Source: Acinetobacter kanungonis
Lineage (GTDB): Bacteria > Pseudomonadota > Gammaproteobacteria > Pseudomonadales > Moraxellaceae
DNA length: 64,000 nucleotides
Reading direction: 5' to 3'
Assembly (NCBI RefSeq): GCF_009939195.1
Contig: NZ_JAACKC010000007.1
Coordinates: 92,796-156,795 of the forward strand
Program-made: the position numbers and the translations under genes
Shown: piece by piece, positions 17,245-25,823 of the stretch
Layout: each line of letters starts with the position of its first letter
How positions within the stretch are numbered: the stretch's first letter is position 1
The notes under the pieces: model-generated
Told to the model about the DNA's origin: nothing
The model's database searches: none
Seen by the model: only the letters and a program-made list of their open reading frames with translations

Positions 17245-18733
17245 GTGGCTGTGGATGCAATTGCTGATAGTTAAGGAGTTCGAGTGCGTGTTGAATGGTT
17301 TTACCAATTCGCGCATGGGTTTCAATACTGGAAATTTTGGGCCACGTTGCACGCTCACCTTCTCGCTGTAACAACTTAAACAGGTGTGGACGCGGGTTTT
17401 GTAACATATAACTGTAATGGCGCATGCTATAGCTGCCAATAATATTGACATCCCCATAGTAGCGCTGATCGACCACGCCATAACCATGATCGAGTAAACG
17501 GCGTACTGACGGTATTTTTCCTGCCCGTTCACGAGTGAAATCCATCACCCCTTTGGCAAGAACCTTTCCTTGGCGGCGAATAATACGCTCTGGCCAGCTC
17601 AACATATCACGTCGAAAACGCGAAATATCATCCTGCATGAACGGTACAATATGAGGATTGACCTGACTGGCAATGCTGTAGTTCAAATTATACAAGCGTG
17701 CCATTTTCTGCTGTGGGAAGTCGCTACGCACACTACCATCCACCCAGCGGGTCGTTGCCATATACGGTGTATGCTCGCCATCGTAACGCTTACTGGTGAG
17801 CTTTACAGGCGGAAACAGGATAGGTACTGCACATGAAGCAAGCACTGCGCTCCACACCAATAAATCAGGTGATGTATAAGTATTCATAATGCGGGCATCT
17901 TGCACCGCATCATAAGGAGCGACTGCAACATTGATATACAGCCCTGATTTCTTGAAGGCTTCCTCAAAAGTGTAATTACCTAAATTTTCGACAAGGAAGT
18001 TCTTTAAGTATTTAACGTCTGCAACACCACCATTGCCTTTTAATAAATCTCGCAATTTTCGAAAGTGAAAAGCCTCGCTAAAGAAATTCTCACCATTCAA
18101 TATGCCCGAAACATTGCTAGGCTCAGAGACACCCAGCATGGCAGTCATAATCGCACCAGAGCTGGAGCCTGAAAGCACTTTTGGCATCAAATCCTGCTCA
18201 AGTAGTGCTTTACATACACCTGTATGAAAAAGCCCTAAGGTTGCTCCTCCTGAAAACATCAATGCAGGCTGACCATATGCCCGTTCACAATGCTTGAAAA
18301 AGTCCAGTTTTTCCGCATAGGCAAGACATTCACAGGAATCCGAAGCAATGAACGCTAAACTCGCGCTCACTTCTTCTACATAATCTTCAATGATGGTTTT
18401 AGTACCAACCAAAGTTGCTGCAAACAGCATCGGGTGTGCAATATTGGCAATATCGTAGGTTAAACCCTCACGCAACAAATACATTAAGTCACGGGTACGG
18501 TGCTGATAACGATAGCGCTTGAGTAATTTGAGACGATACGAAATCATTTCCGCATCAAAGTAAGGAGAACAATTGTCATATTTCCATTCTTGCGCTCCTG
18601 ACTCTTGGTCAATCTTGAGCGCAATACTCTTCCACTCGGCATAGCTTTCCGCTTGCTCTAATTGTCGTTTTAGTTTTTTTATACGATAGGCTTGATGCGG
18701 ATTCATGTCCTGTATGAATTCTTGAAATAACAT
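17222..18733 (-). CDS. Patatin-like phospholipase/triacylglycerol lipase (DUF3336 type)
   Basis: A 503-residue protein with an N-terminal DUF3336-like region (residues of about 1-140) and a patatin domain. The oxyanion segment is SGGATLGLFHTG, the nucleophile motif GSSSG at 189-193 (Ser191), and the catalytic aspartate motif VDGS (Asp332). The GGAxLGxFHxG form rather than GGGxRG is typical of the eukaryotic storage-lipid lipases Tgl3/4/5 and SDP1 and their bacterial relatives, so hydrolysis of triacylglycerol is plausible; Acinetobacter stores such lipids. No signal peptide is seen, which fits action on cytoplasmic lipid bodies. A kinase-like gene overlaps its 3' end. Confidence 0.88.
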   Translation of the reverse strand: MLFQEFIQDMNPHQAYRIKKLKRQLEQAESYAEWKSIALKIDQESGAQEWKYDNCSPYFDAEMISYRLKLLKRYRYQHRTRDLMYLLREGLTYDIANIAHPMLFAATLVGTKTIIEDYVEEVSASLAFIASDSCECLAYAEKLDFFKHCERAYGQPALMFSGGATLGLFHTGVCKALLEQDLMPKVLSGSSSGAIMTAMLGVSEPSNVSGILNGENFFSEAFHFRKLRDLLKGNGGVADVKYLKNFLVENLGNYTFEEAFKKSGLYINVAVAPYDAVQDARIMNTYTSPDLLVWSAVLASCAVPILFPPVKLTSKRYDGEHTPYMATTRWVDGSVRSDFPQQKMARLYNLNYSIASQVNPHIVPFMQDDISRFRRDMLSWPERIIRRQGKVLAKGVMDFTRERAGKIPSVRRLLDHGYGVVDQRYYGDVNIIGSYSMRHYSYMLQNPRPHLFKLLQREGERATWPKISSIETHARIGKTIQHALELLNYQQLHPQPHVQAHTA

Positions 18734-18908
18734 AGCTTCCCTCAGACACCTGCGCTTAAATACATTAACTTAACTTCTTCATTTTCAATTTTAAAATTTG
18801 GCTTAAGCGAATTACGATTCGATTAGCAATCATAGTCATTATACTATACAGTCTAAAACCAAGGCTGATGTTGGTCTTATTTGCTACTTTATCGTAATTA
18901 TAAGCTGA

Positions 18909-19787
18909 ATGACTATGGCAACTATCGAATTACCTGACACCATTTTACAATCCCTCACTCAAGTTCTGGCGCAATTACAACAGACACTCCCGACACTCAA
19001 GCAAGAACCTGATTTCTCTGCCCCAGCATTTAAGTGGCAAAATAAGCAACTCCTTCCAATTTTTCATCCCAAGAAAATTGAACTGGATGATTTGAAAGGG
19101 ATTGAACGCCAAAAAGCCAAAGTCATTCAAAATACCCTGCAGTTCCTTAAAGGCCTACCTGCCAACGATGTCTTGCTCACAGGTTCACGCGGTACTGGTA
19201 AATCTTCAATTGTTCGTGCGCTTTTAAGCCAATACGAAGCACAAGGCTTACGTTTAATTGAGATTGAACGTGATGATTTGTCTGATTTACCCGAAATTCA
19301 GAAAATTATTCAAAACCGTCCTGAAAAGTTTATTGTCTATTGTGATGATTTGGCCTTTAACGCGGAAGATGAAAACTACCGCAGCTTAAAAAGTGTGCTA
19401 GATGGTTCATTACAGTCTGGCTCAAGTAATTTTATTATTTATGCCACCAGTAACCGTCGCCATTTGCTACCTGAGTTCATGCATGAAAATACGCCTGTAA
19501 CGCGAGTCGATGTGCCGCAATACACAGAGCTACATCCACAAGAAGCGATTGAAGAAAAGATTTCTCTGTCTGACCGTTTTGGCTTGTGGTTATCCTTCTA
19601 TCCTATGGATCAGGCGCTTTACTTAGAAATTGTCGAGCACTATTTGGCTAAGTCAAATATGCCCATGACCGGTGCAGCGCGTGCCGAAGCCCTCAGATGG
19701 TGTCAGTCACGTGGACAACGTTCAGGGCGTGCTGCTTATCAGTTTTCTAAGCACTGGGTCGGTACGCAACAGCTAAACGAACTTTAA
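18909..19787 (+). CDS. DUF815-family ATPase
   Basis: A 292-residue AAA+-like protein. The Walker A motif TGSRGTGKSS covers residues of about 90-99 (Lys98), Walker B is FIVYCDDLAF near residue 150, and the arginine-containing sensor region YATSNRRHLLPE follows near residue 180. This matches the DUF815 family, widespread and uncharacterised, perhaps a chaperone-like ATPase. ATG codons at 18909 and 18915 are both possible. It is divergent from the lipase gene. Confidence 0.85.
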   Translation: MTMATIELPDTILQSLTQVLAQLQQTLPTLKQEPDFSAPAFKWQNKQLLPIFHPKKIELDDLKGIERQKAKVIQNTLQFLKGLPANDVLLTGSRGTGKSSIVRALLSQYEAQGLRLIEIERDDLSDLPEIQKIIQNRPEKFIVYCDDLAFNAEDENYRSLKSVLDGSLQSGSSNFIIYATSNRRHLLPEFMHENTPVTRVDVPQYTELHPQEAIEEKISLSDRFGLWLSFYPMDQALYLEIVEHYLAKSNMPMTGAARAEALRWCQSRGQRSGRAAYQFSKHWVGTQQLNEL

Positions 19788-20117
19788 TTTTTCATAAAGT
19801 AAGTTTTTCAGCAATCGCTTTGAACATTGTTTAAATTTTTATTATAAAAAAGCTCGATCCTTGAGGATTGGGCTAAAATTAATATGATAAATATCTGATT
19901 TATATTGAGATAAAATAATCATTTCGTATAAACCGTATTATATTAATTTAAAAAGCAAACTCTAAAAAAAGTTAATAAGGTTCTCATCAAATAGCCACTA
20001 TTTAGCTATTTGTCGTGATTTGCATATCATTTGGCACGATCCGATTTACTGTTGAAAGCGTATAATTTCTAAAATGCCTTTAATGAGTGTTGAGCATAAT
20101 CAATAAAGGTAATCAAA
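19788..20117. other. 330-base intergenic region with an orphan minus-strand terminator
   Basis: A hairpin at 19851-19874 (AGCTCGATCC/GGATTGGGCT with loop TTGA) is followed by a T-run only on the minus strand, although no minus-strand gene lies to its right. A perfect minus-strand TATAAT occurs at 19937-19942. Together they could bound an RNA of about 85 bases; see findings. The rest holds the leader of the SDR gene. Confidence 0.4.
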
Positions 20118-20948
20118 ATGAAGAAAGTTCAAGATCAAGTTGTACTCGTTACAGGCGCTTCCTCTGGTATGGGGAAAGCTTTTACCAAAGCGCTTCTGAA
20201 GCAAGGTTTGATTGTTTATTCCGTAGCGCGTCGTATTGATGCAATGGAGGATTTAAAAGCACTTGGTGCACGTACTTTAAAGATGGATATTACTCAGCAA
20301 CACGAAGTAGATGAAGTCATTCAGCACATTGAAAAACACAGTAAAGGCGTGGATATTCTGATTAACTGTGCTGGTTTTGGTCTATATGGTGCAATGGAAG
20401 ATACTTCGATTGAAGATGCTCGTTATCAATTTGAAGTGAACTTATTCGGCATGGCATATTTGACTCAAAAAGTGCTGCCTTCGATGCGCCAAAAAAATAA
20501 AGGTCGCATTATTAATATTTCCTCAATGGGCGGGAAAATTTATACCCCAATGGGCAGTTGGTACCATGCCAGTAAACATGCGGTAGAAGGTTGGTCAGAT
20601 TGCCTTCGTTTAGAACTTAAACCTTTTAACATTGATGTCGTGGTGATTGAACCAGGTGCGATTGCAACCGAATTTGCCGATGTCATGGTCAAGCCATTAG
20701 TACAACGATCAGGGACAGGACCTTACAGTAACATGGCAAATGCTGTCGCTAATGCTACACAGGAATCCGTCCAGAAAGGCGATTTATCCAATGTGCAAGT
20801 GGTGGTAGATATGCTAATGCAAGCGGTACATGCCAACACTCCCAAAACACGTTATGTTGGTGGAAAATACGCTAAACTCATGATTTTTGTTAGAAAGTGG
20901 TTTGGTGATCGCATCTTCGACAAAATGGTCATGTCTGTCGTTAAGTAA
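20118..20948 (+). CDS. Short-chain dehydrogenase/reductase
   Basis: A 276-residue classical SDR: TGASSGMGKAF near residue 13, NCAGFG near residue 87, catalytic serine in INISSMGG and YHASK near residue 155. The extended C-terminal part resembles the family of SDRs annotated as oxidoreductase/short-chain dehydrogenase with unknown lipid or steroid-like substrates. The start is supported by AAAGGTAAT before ATG. An AraC-type regulator follows by 46 bases with a very strong ribosome site, so the two are probably cotranscribed. Confidence 0.88.
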   Translation: MKKVQDQVVLVTGASSGMGKAFTKALLKQGLIVYSVARRIDAMEDLKALGARTLKMDITQQHEVDEVIQHIEKHSKGVDILINCAGFGLYGAMEDTSIEDARYQFEVNLFGMAYLTQKVLPSMRQKNKGRIINISSMGGKIYTPMGSWYHASKHAVEGWSDCLRLELKPFNIDVVVIEPGAIATEFADVMVKPLVQRSGTGPYSNMANAVANATQESVQKGDLSNVQVVVDMLMQAVHANTPKTRYVGGKYAKLMIFVRKWFGDRIFDKMVMSVVK

Positions 20949-20994
20949 TTTCCTAAAAATCAAAATAAAGTCATGCGAGGAAAGGAGGATTACC

Positions 20995-21990
20995 ATGAAA
21001 TATGCTTCAAAGTTTATGCTACAACCGAGTTGGAAACTCTTTCTAATCGACTTAGGTGTACAACCAGAAGATGTTTTGCGCTTAGCCTCTTTACCTCTCG
21101 ATGCCTTTAATCGTAAAGAGTTTTATGTGACAGCCACGCAATATTTTGACTTCTGGAACGCGATAGAGACTGTATCTGGCGTCGAAAATCTTCCCTTAAA
21201 GATAGGACAAATGATTACAGTAGAATTATTTGATCCTGCAATATTTGCTTGCATCTGTAGTCCTAATCTCACGATTGCACTGCAACGCTTATCACACTTT
21301 AAACGCTTAATTGGTCCAATCGCATTGCACCCCAAAGTCGATGAAAATGTGCTGAGTTTAGATATTGAGTTTTATGAAGTAGATACAGAAATTCCAAAGA
21401 GTTTAATACTGACGGAACTGATATTTTTTACACAACTTGCACGGATTTGTACTCGTGCTCAAATCATTCCTAAAGCCATTTATTTGCCAGAATTACCAAA
21501 TGAGATTGAAAAATATCAGGAATTTTTTGGAGTAGCTCCGCAAGAAAGTCACGGTATATCCATTCAGTTTTCAAAAACAGACAGTGAGCGCGCTTTTTTA
21601 ACATCCAACTCAACAATGTGGTCTTTTTTTGAACCCAACTTAAAACAAAGCCTAGCAGAACTTGATCACAGTGTTGCAACCAAAGAAAAGGTCAAAGCGA
21701 TCCTCTTGGAAAGTTTACCTGCTGGATTGGGCAATATTGATGAAGTAGCAAAAAGACTGGCTCTAAGTAAACGCACATTACAAAGGTTACTTGAAGACGA
21801 AAATACCAATTTCAAAACCATACTGGATGATACCCGTAAGGCATTGGCTGAATATTATTTAAAACAATCCTCGATTAGTACGAGTGAGATCTCATTCTTA
21901 CTAGGTTTTCAGGAAGTGAACTCTTTTTCTAGAGCTTTTAAGCACTGGACTGGAGCAACACCAAATACCTATAGACACCAGTATTCTTGA
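20995..21990 (+). CDS. AraC-family regulator (arabinose-binding-like N-terminal domain)
   Basis: The protein has 331 residues from ATG 20995. The open frame extends upstream into the SDR gene, but AAAGGAGG 6 bases before this ATG settles the start. Residues of about 15-200 resemble the N-terminal domain of OruR/ArgR-like AraC proteins, and residues of about 235-331 hold the two helix-turn-helix units (VAKRLALSKRTLQRLLEDE and SEISFLLGFQEVNSFSRAFKHW). It likely controls its own SDR-containing operon; the ligand is unknown. Confidence 0.88.
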   Translation: MKYASKFMLQPSWKLFLIDLGVQPEDVLRLASLPLDAFNRKEFYVTATQYFDFWNAIETVSGVENLPLKIGQMITVELFDPAIFACICSPNLTIALQRLSHFKRLIGPIALHPKVDENVLSLDIEFYEVDTEIPKSLILTELIFFTQLARICTRAQIIPKAIYLPELPNEIEKYQEFFGVAPQESHGISIQFSKTDSERAFLTSNSTMWSFFEPNLKQSLAELDHSVATKEKVKAILLESLPAGLGNIDEVAKRLALSKRTLQRLLEDENTNFKTILDDTRKALAEYYLKQSSISTSEISFLLGFQEVNSFSRAFKHWTGATPNTYRHQYS

Positions 21991-22006
21991 TATTGGAGTG
22001 AATTTA

Positions 22007-22519
22007 ATGAGCTTTATAGAACATACAATTGCTTGGTGTCAGGGCGAAATTCTCGAAGGCAAAATCATCGTGATCTACGCACTAACATTAATGATTTTGA
22101 GTATTTTTATCCTCCCTATGACACATCTATCCAACTCTAAGTTTTTGATCATTCCTTTGTTACTGAGTGCTTTGATTTTTCTTATGGTTGGAGGTTCACT
22201 CATTTTTAAAAATCCTCAGCGCATAAAAGTGTACCAACAGTCATTTTTAGAAAATCCTATCGAGTTTATAAAAAGTGAAAAGAATCGTACTGATGAATTT
22301 ATGCGTTGGTATCCGAAAACAGCATGGGCATTAATCATCATTGCTGCACTTGCACTGTTCACATGGATATTTGTTGAGAACGTATCGATTCACTATCTGT
22401 GCGTGGTCATTCTCTTATTTTGCTTTTCGGGATTGGTTATCGATTATTTTTCAAAAGCACGCGCCCAGATATATTTGGCCCATATACACAATGAAATTCA
22501 GAGTTGGAGCAAAGGCTGA
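22007..22519 (+). CDS. Small inner-membrane protein of unknown function
   Basis: A 170-residue protein from ATG 22007, chosen because GGAG lies 8 bases before it; the GTG at 21998 overlaps that site. Three to four hydrophobic segments are visible: IIVIYALTLMILSIFILPM, FLIIPLLLSALIFLMVGG, TAWALIIIAALALFTWIF and YLCVVILLFCFSGLVI. No recognised domain. It starts 16 bases after the AraC gene, probably as the last gene of the same transcript. Confidence 0.65.
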   Translation: MSFIEHTIAWCQGEILEGKIIVIYALTLMILSIFILPMTHLSNSKFLIIPLLLSALIFLMVGGSLIFKNPQRIKVYQQSFLENPIEFIKSEKNRTDEFMRWYPKTAWALIIIAALALFTWIFVENVSIHYLCVVILLFCFSGLVIDYFSKARAQIYLAHIHNEIQSWSKG

Positions 22520-22803
22520 GATTGAATTACGGGGAGATAAAAGGTTTTAACTCTATCCATTTAACAGCATGATGAATATCTGAGATTTTTACTATACCCT
22601 AATATAAATCATTACTTTAAATAAAACGATTAAACATTAAGTAATCCCTGAACCCACCATTAAACAGATTTGAAACTTTTAAAAGATAAAATAGAACAAA
22701 AAACACTCTAAAATTAATTAAATTCAAATAAATCAATACATAGTACCCTTAATTTTATCCGCAATTTCTGTGGATAACCCTAGGGGTAAGTGCATTACAA
22801 CTC

Positions 22804-22821
22804 TGTAAGCCTCGGCTTACA
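22804..22821 (+). promoter_or_regulatory. GacA box (upstream activating sequence)
   Basis: TGTAAGCCTCGGCTTACA is a TGTAAG-N6-CTTACA palindrome with both arms perfect. This is the established consensus for binding of the response regulator GacA upstream of rsmX/Y/Z RNA genes. It lies about 45 bases before a TATGAT -10 element (22866-22871), close to the spacing seen at rsm promoters. Confidence 0.85.
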
Positions 22822-22865
22822 CCAATTCAGGCAGATCACTTCTATTCCATCCTAGAGAAGTTTCA

Positions 22866-22871
22866 TATGAT
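22866..22871 (+). promoter_or_regulatory. Probable -10 element of the Rsm-like RNA
   Basis: TATGAT matches the -10 consensus in five of six bases. There is no good -35 hexamer, as expected for an activator-dependent promoter. It predicts a transcript start near 22878. Confidence 0.55.
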
Positions 22872-22877
22872 GAAGTC

Positions 22878-23005
22878 ATAGAGAACAGGATGTTCCAAAA
22901 CATAAAACAATAATTATAAGTTCAGCACCAGGACGTGAGGTACGACAGGAGTTATACCTAGCAACCCATACGAAAAAGCCCGACAGGATGTCGGGCTTTT
23001 TTATT
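22878..23005 (+). ncRNA. Rsm/Csr-type small regulatory RNA (RsmA/CsrA-sequestering)
   Basis: A predicted transcript of about 125 bases from a GacA-box promoter to a strong terminator. It carries four A(N)GGA motifs, each in a hairpin loop: GAACA-GGA-TGTTC (883-895 of this kilobase, i.e. 22883-22895), CAC-CAGGAC-GTG (22926-22937), GGTA...ACAGGAG...TACC (22939-22958) and the terminator itself, GACA-GGA-TGTC. Loop-exposed GGA is the binding site of RsmA/CsrA, so this RNA should titrate that translational regulator under control of GacS/GacA. The size fits RsmY/RsmZ. The 5' end is estimated. It converges with tsaD. Confidence 0.82.
22973..23003. terminator. Terminator of the Rsm-like RNA and of tsaD
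   Basis: A 13-bp stem (22973-22985 with 22989-23001 approximately) with GGA in the loop has A and T runs on opposite sides, so it works in both directions between convergent genes. Confidence 0.9.
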
Positions 23006-23034
23006 TTGCATGCTTCAAGCAAAAAATTTATTTT

Positions 23035-24051
23035 TTAAATTTCTGTAGGCTGAGTTAATTCTGTCATCGGCCAACGAGGTGTAGTTGTTACAGACAAGCC
23101 ATCATGCTGACCCGCTTTTAAACGTTGGTAGCCTGCAAATGCAATCATGGCGCCATTATCAGTACACAAAGCAGGTTCTGCATAATAAACCTGCCCACGA
23201 ATTTTAGCTAAGTCTGCTTCCAGACGTTCACGTAAACGCTTATTTGCACTAACACCACCGGCAATAACCAAACGCTTTAAACCCGTTTGCTTTAAGGCTT
23301 TAATCGATTTTTTAACCAAAGTATCCACAATCGCTTCTTGGAAACTCGCAGCAATATCCGCGTCGCGGTTTTCATCACCTAATTTTTTCATTTGTACAGA
23401 TATGGCTGTTTTTAGACCGCTAAATGAAAACTCCAAGCCTTGATGTAACATCGGACGCGGGAAAGCAAACGCGTTTGGATCGCCCTGCTCTGCCAGTTTA
23501 GAAATATTTGGACCACCTGGATACGGCAAGCCCATCATTTTCGCAACCTTATCAAAAGCTTCTCCCGCAGCATCGTCAATAGACTCACCGAGTAACTCAT
23601 ATTGACCAATACCATAGGCTGCCATCAATTGAGAATGTCCACCTGAAACCAAAAGTGCAACGAATGGAAACTTTGGCGGTGTAGCAGACAATAACGGCGC
23701 CAGCATATGTCCTTCCATATGATGTACGCCAATGGCAGGTTTATTCAGTGCAAAAGCCAAAGTTCGACCAAACAAAGCACCCGTCATGAGCGCACCCATT
23801 AAACCTGGTCCGCGCGTATAGGCAACTGCATCAATTTCAGATTTTTTTACGCCACTGTCAGCCAATAATTGATTTAATAAGGGAATAAGTTTACGTACAT
23901 GGTCACGCGAAGCCAGTTCTGGCACCACACCACCATATTCGGCATGCAGCTTAATTTGACTATATAAAACTTGCCCGCGTAAGCCGTTTTCACTGTCATA
24001 CAGTGCCAAACCAGTTTCATCACACGATGTTTCTAAGCCTAAAACGATCAT
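23035..24051 (-). CDS. tsaD: tRNA N6-threonylcarbamoyladenosine synthase subunit TsaD
   Basis: A 338-residue protein that transfers the threonylcarbamoyl group to A37 of ANN-decoding tRNAs, working with TsaB, TsaE and TsaC. The ASKHA fold is evident from the start [11 protein letters not shown], the metal-binding [10 protein letters not shown] near residue 111, [10 protein letters not shown] and [14 protein letters not shown]. The length is normal. It is divergent from rpsU, the usual arrangement in gammaproteobacteria. Confidence 0.97.
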   Translation of the reverse strand: MIVLGLETSCDETGLALYDSENGLRGQVLYSQIKLHAEYGGVVPELASRDHVRKLIPLLNQLLADSGVKKSEIDAVAYTRGPGLMGALMTGALFGRTLAFALNKPAIGVHHMEGHMLAPLLSATPPKFPFVALLVSGGHSQLMAAYGIGQYELLGESIDDAAGEAFDKVAKMMGLPYPGGPNISKLAEQGDPNAFAFPRPMLHQGLEFSFSGLKTAISVQMKKLGDENRDADIAASFQEAIVDTLVKKSIKALKQTGLKRLVIAGGVSANKRLRERLEADLAKIRGQVYYAEPALCTDNGAMIAFAGYQRLKAGQHDGLSVTTTPRWPMTELTQPTEI

Positions 24052-24196
24052 TAAACTGCCTACAACCTATATCAAATCCAAAGCGAAACCTATTATAGAC
24101 TTGTGGTATGAGATGTAAATGAGTAAAATACTGACCTTCACTTGTGATCAAGGCAATCATGCCGCGATCTTATCCATAACTTAATGAGGATTCTTC

Positions 24197-24412
24197 ATGC
24201 CACAAGTTAAATTGAAAGAAGGCGAACCAGTAGACGTAGCTATCCGTCGTTTCAAACGTTCTTGCGAAAAAGCAGGTGTTTTAGCTGACGTTCGTAAGCG
24301 TGAATTCTATGAGAAACCAACTCAAGAACGTAAGCGCAAAAAAGCTGCTGCTGTTAAGCGTTACCAAAAGAAATTGGCGCGCGAATCAGTTCGTACTACA
24401 CGCCTTTACTAA
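24197..24412 (+). CDS. rpsU: 30S ribosomal protein S21
   Basis: A 71-residue, highly basic protein with the standard S21 sequence ([20 protein letters not shown]... ending [10 protein letters not shown]). It binds near the anti-Shine-Dalgarno region of 16S rRNA and aids initiation. ATG is preceded by TGAGGA. It is followed by the YqeY-like gene after 37 bases, as commonly found. Confidence 0.97.
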
Positions 24413-24449
24413 GATTAATTTGTGATTGATTGACAACCTGGAAAAATAA

Positions 24450-24896
24450 ATGACTACCTTAAAAAGCCAAATAACAGAAGTTTTAAAAGCAACTATGCGT
24501 GCTAAAGAAATGGATAAGTTAACGGTCATTCGTAGTCTACAGGCAGCAATCAAGCAAATCGAAGTCGATGAGCGCAAAGAGCTTGACGATGCTCAAACTC
24601 TTGCGGTCATTGAAAAGCAAATCAAACAACGTAAAGAATCGATCAAAGCCTTTGAAGGCGCTGGTCGTGATGATTTAGCTAGTAAGGAACAAGCCGAAAT
24701 TGATGTTTTATCTCAATTTCTACCAGAAGCTATGACTGAGGAAGAGCTTGATTCTATCATTGAGCAAACAATTACTGCTCAAGAAGCTACTAGCATGAAA
24801 GATATGGGTAAGGTGATGAACTCTCTGCGTCCGCTCATAGCCGGGCGCGCCGATCCTGCTTTAGTTTCTTCTAAAATCAAAGCAAAACTCGCTTAA
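24450..24896 (+). CDS. GatB/YqeY domain-containing protein
   Basis: A 148-residue protein identical in layout to the YqeY family, an all-helical domain shared with the C-terminal part of the amidotransferase subunit GatB. Typical segments are LKATMRAKEMDKLTVIRSLQ, QLKQRKESIKAFEGAGR-like IKQRKESIKAFEGAGR and the ending MGKVMNSLRPLIAGRADPALV. It may contact tRNA, but its role is not settled. It forms the rpsU-yqeY pair typical of gammaproteobacteria, where dnaG often follows; here dnaG is absent. Confidence 0.92.
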   Translation: MTTLKSQITEVLKATMRAKEMDKLTVIRSLQAAIKQIEVDERKELDDAQTLAVIEKQIKQRKESIKAFEGAGRDDLASKEQAEIDVLSQFLPEAMTEEELDSIIEQTITAQEATSMKDMGKVMNSLRPLIAGRADPALVSSKIKAKLA

Positions 24897-24967
24897 TCTT
24901 TCAAAACTCTCTTTCTTTATCGTTGAACTGCCTTTACGTAAACAAGACAGTTCATAGATAACAGCCT

Positions 24968-25333
24968 TTAAGTCAAATTACACTGCACATTATACTTCTT
25001 TAAAATCATCATTTCTTTTGATGACATAACCTGTTGAATTACATCTCGCTTAGTCAAATTACGATATTGCGCGTCTAAAGAACTTCTATTTTTATCAGCC
25101 GCAGTATAAAGCTGATCAACATAACGCCCCACAATGCCACAATAACGTGTTTGCTGCTCTGCGGTAAAACTGGTTTGCTGCGGATTAAGTTGGCCAAAAA
25201 ACTGACGAACATCCGCCTTGTATGTGCGATTAATTTTATCAACTGCAACCACATAATCTTCGACACTTGCAAAAGCTGAACCACAAGAAACAGCAAGCCA
25301 AAGTGCTGCTAGAAACTGGACTTTATTCTTCAT
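24968..25333 (-). CDS. Small exported protein of unknown function
   Basis: A 121-residue protein from ATG 25333. The signal peptide is MKNKVQFLAALWLAVSCGSAFA, with cleavage near residue 22. An upstream ATG at 25342 or 25351 would only add residues ahead of the lysines. The mature part is helical, with two cysteines (TRYCGIVG and NVQCNLT) that could pair in the periplasm. I recognise no family. No clear ribosome site was found, so the start is uncertain. Confidence 0.6.
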   Translation of the reverse strand: MKNKVQFLAALWLAVSCGSAFASVEDYVVAVDKINRTYKADVRQFFGQLNPQQTSFTAEQQTRYCGIVGRYVDQLYTAADKNRSSLDAQYRNLTKRDVIQQVMSSKEMMILKKYNVQCNLT

Positions 25334-25404
25334 TAGAACCATTAAAATCAAAAAAATGATTGAACATCATGATACAGCGCGGACTCATGCAAAACTAGCG
25401 CAGA

Positions 25405-25770
25405 TTATTTTATTTGAATAAATTCAGGCTTATATTGCTTATATGCCTCTTCAGTGGGCGCAGGAATCTGCCCCAGAGTTACTGTGCCCAAGCGTAATCG
25501 AATCACATCAGGCAAGTCTACACGATAGGAAAAAATAGGACTGCCGCACTCCTGACAAAAAACACGTGCCTTATTCGGACTATGAAAATACTCTTTCAGC
25601 ACTTTTACACCACGCACAATTTCAAACAGTGACTTTTGCAATGGACTATTCCACCCTGCAAAACCACCTTGCGCTCGCTGGCAATGCTGACAATAACATA
25701 GAATTGTTTTTTCAATTTCCCCATGATAACGGTAACTGACCGTACCACATAAACACTGTCCTTCGATCAT
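25405..25770 (-). CDS. GFA/CENP-V family zinc protein
   Basis: A 121-residue protein from ATG 25770, chosen because GGGGGAGA lies 6 bases upstream; the open frame extends further without a site. The zinc-binding cysteines are at the expected places: GQCLCGTVSY, CYCQHCQRAQGG and FCQECGSPIFSY. The family includes glutathione-dependent formaldehyde-activating enzyme, but most members lack a known substrate. It appears to be monocistronic. Confidence 0.85.
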   Translation of the reverse strand: MIEGQCLCGTVSYRYHGEIEKTILCYCQHCQRAQGGFAGWNSPLQKSLFEIVRGVKVLKEYFHSPNKARVFCQECGSPIFSYRVDLPDVIRLRLGTVTLGQIPAPTEEAYKQYKPEFIQIK

Positions 25771-25823
25771 TTTATCTCCCCCTCTTGTTGTTATGTTATA
25801 CAAGGATGATGTCTATTTAATGC

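Noticed and set aside
17245..17532. N-terminal extension of the kinase-like open frame
   Set aside because: It would lie deep within the coding end of the patatin gene in another frame; the kinase fold is complete from ATG 17244 with only a 23-base overlap.
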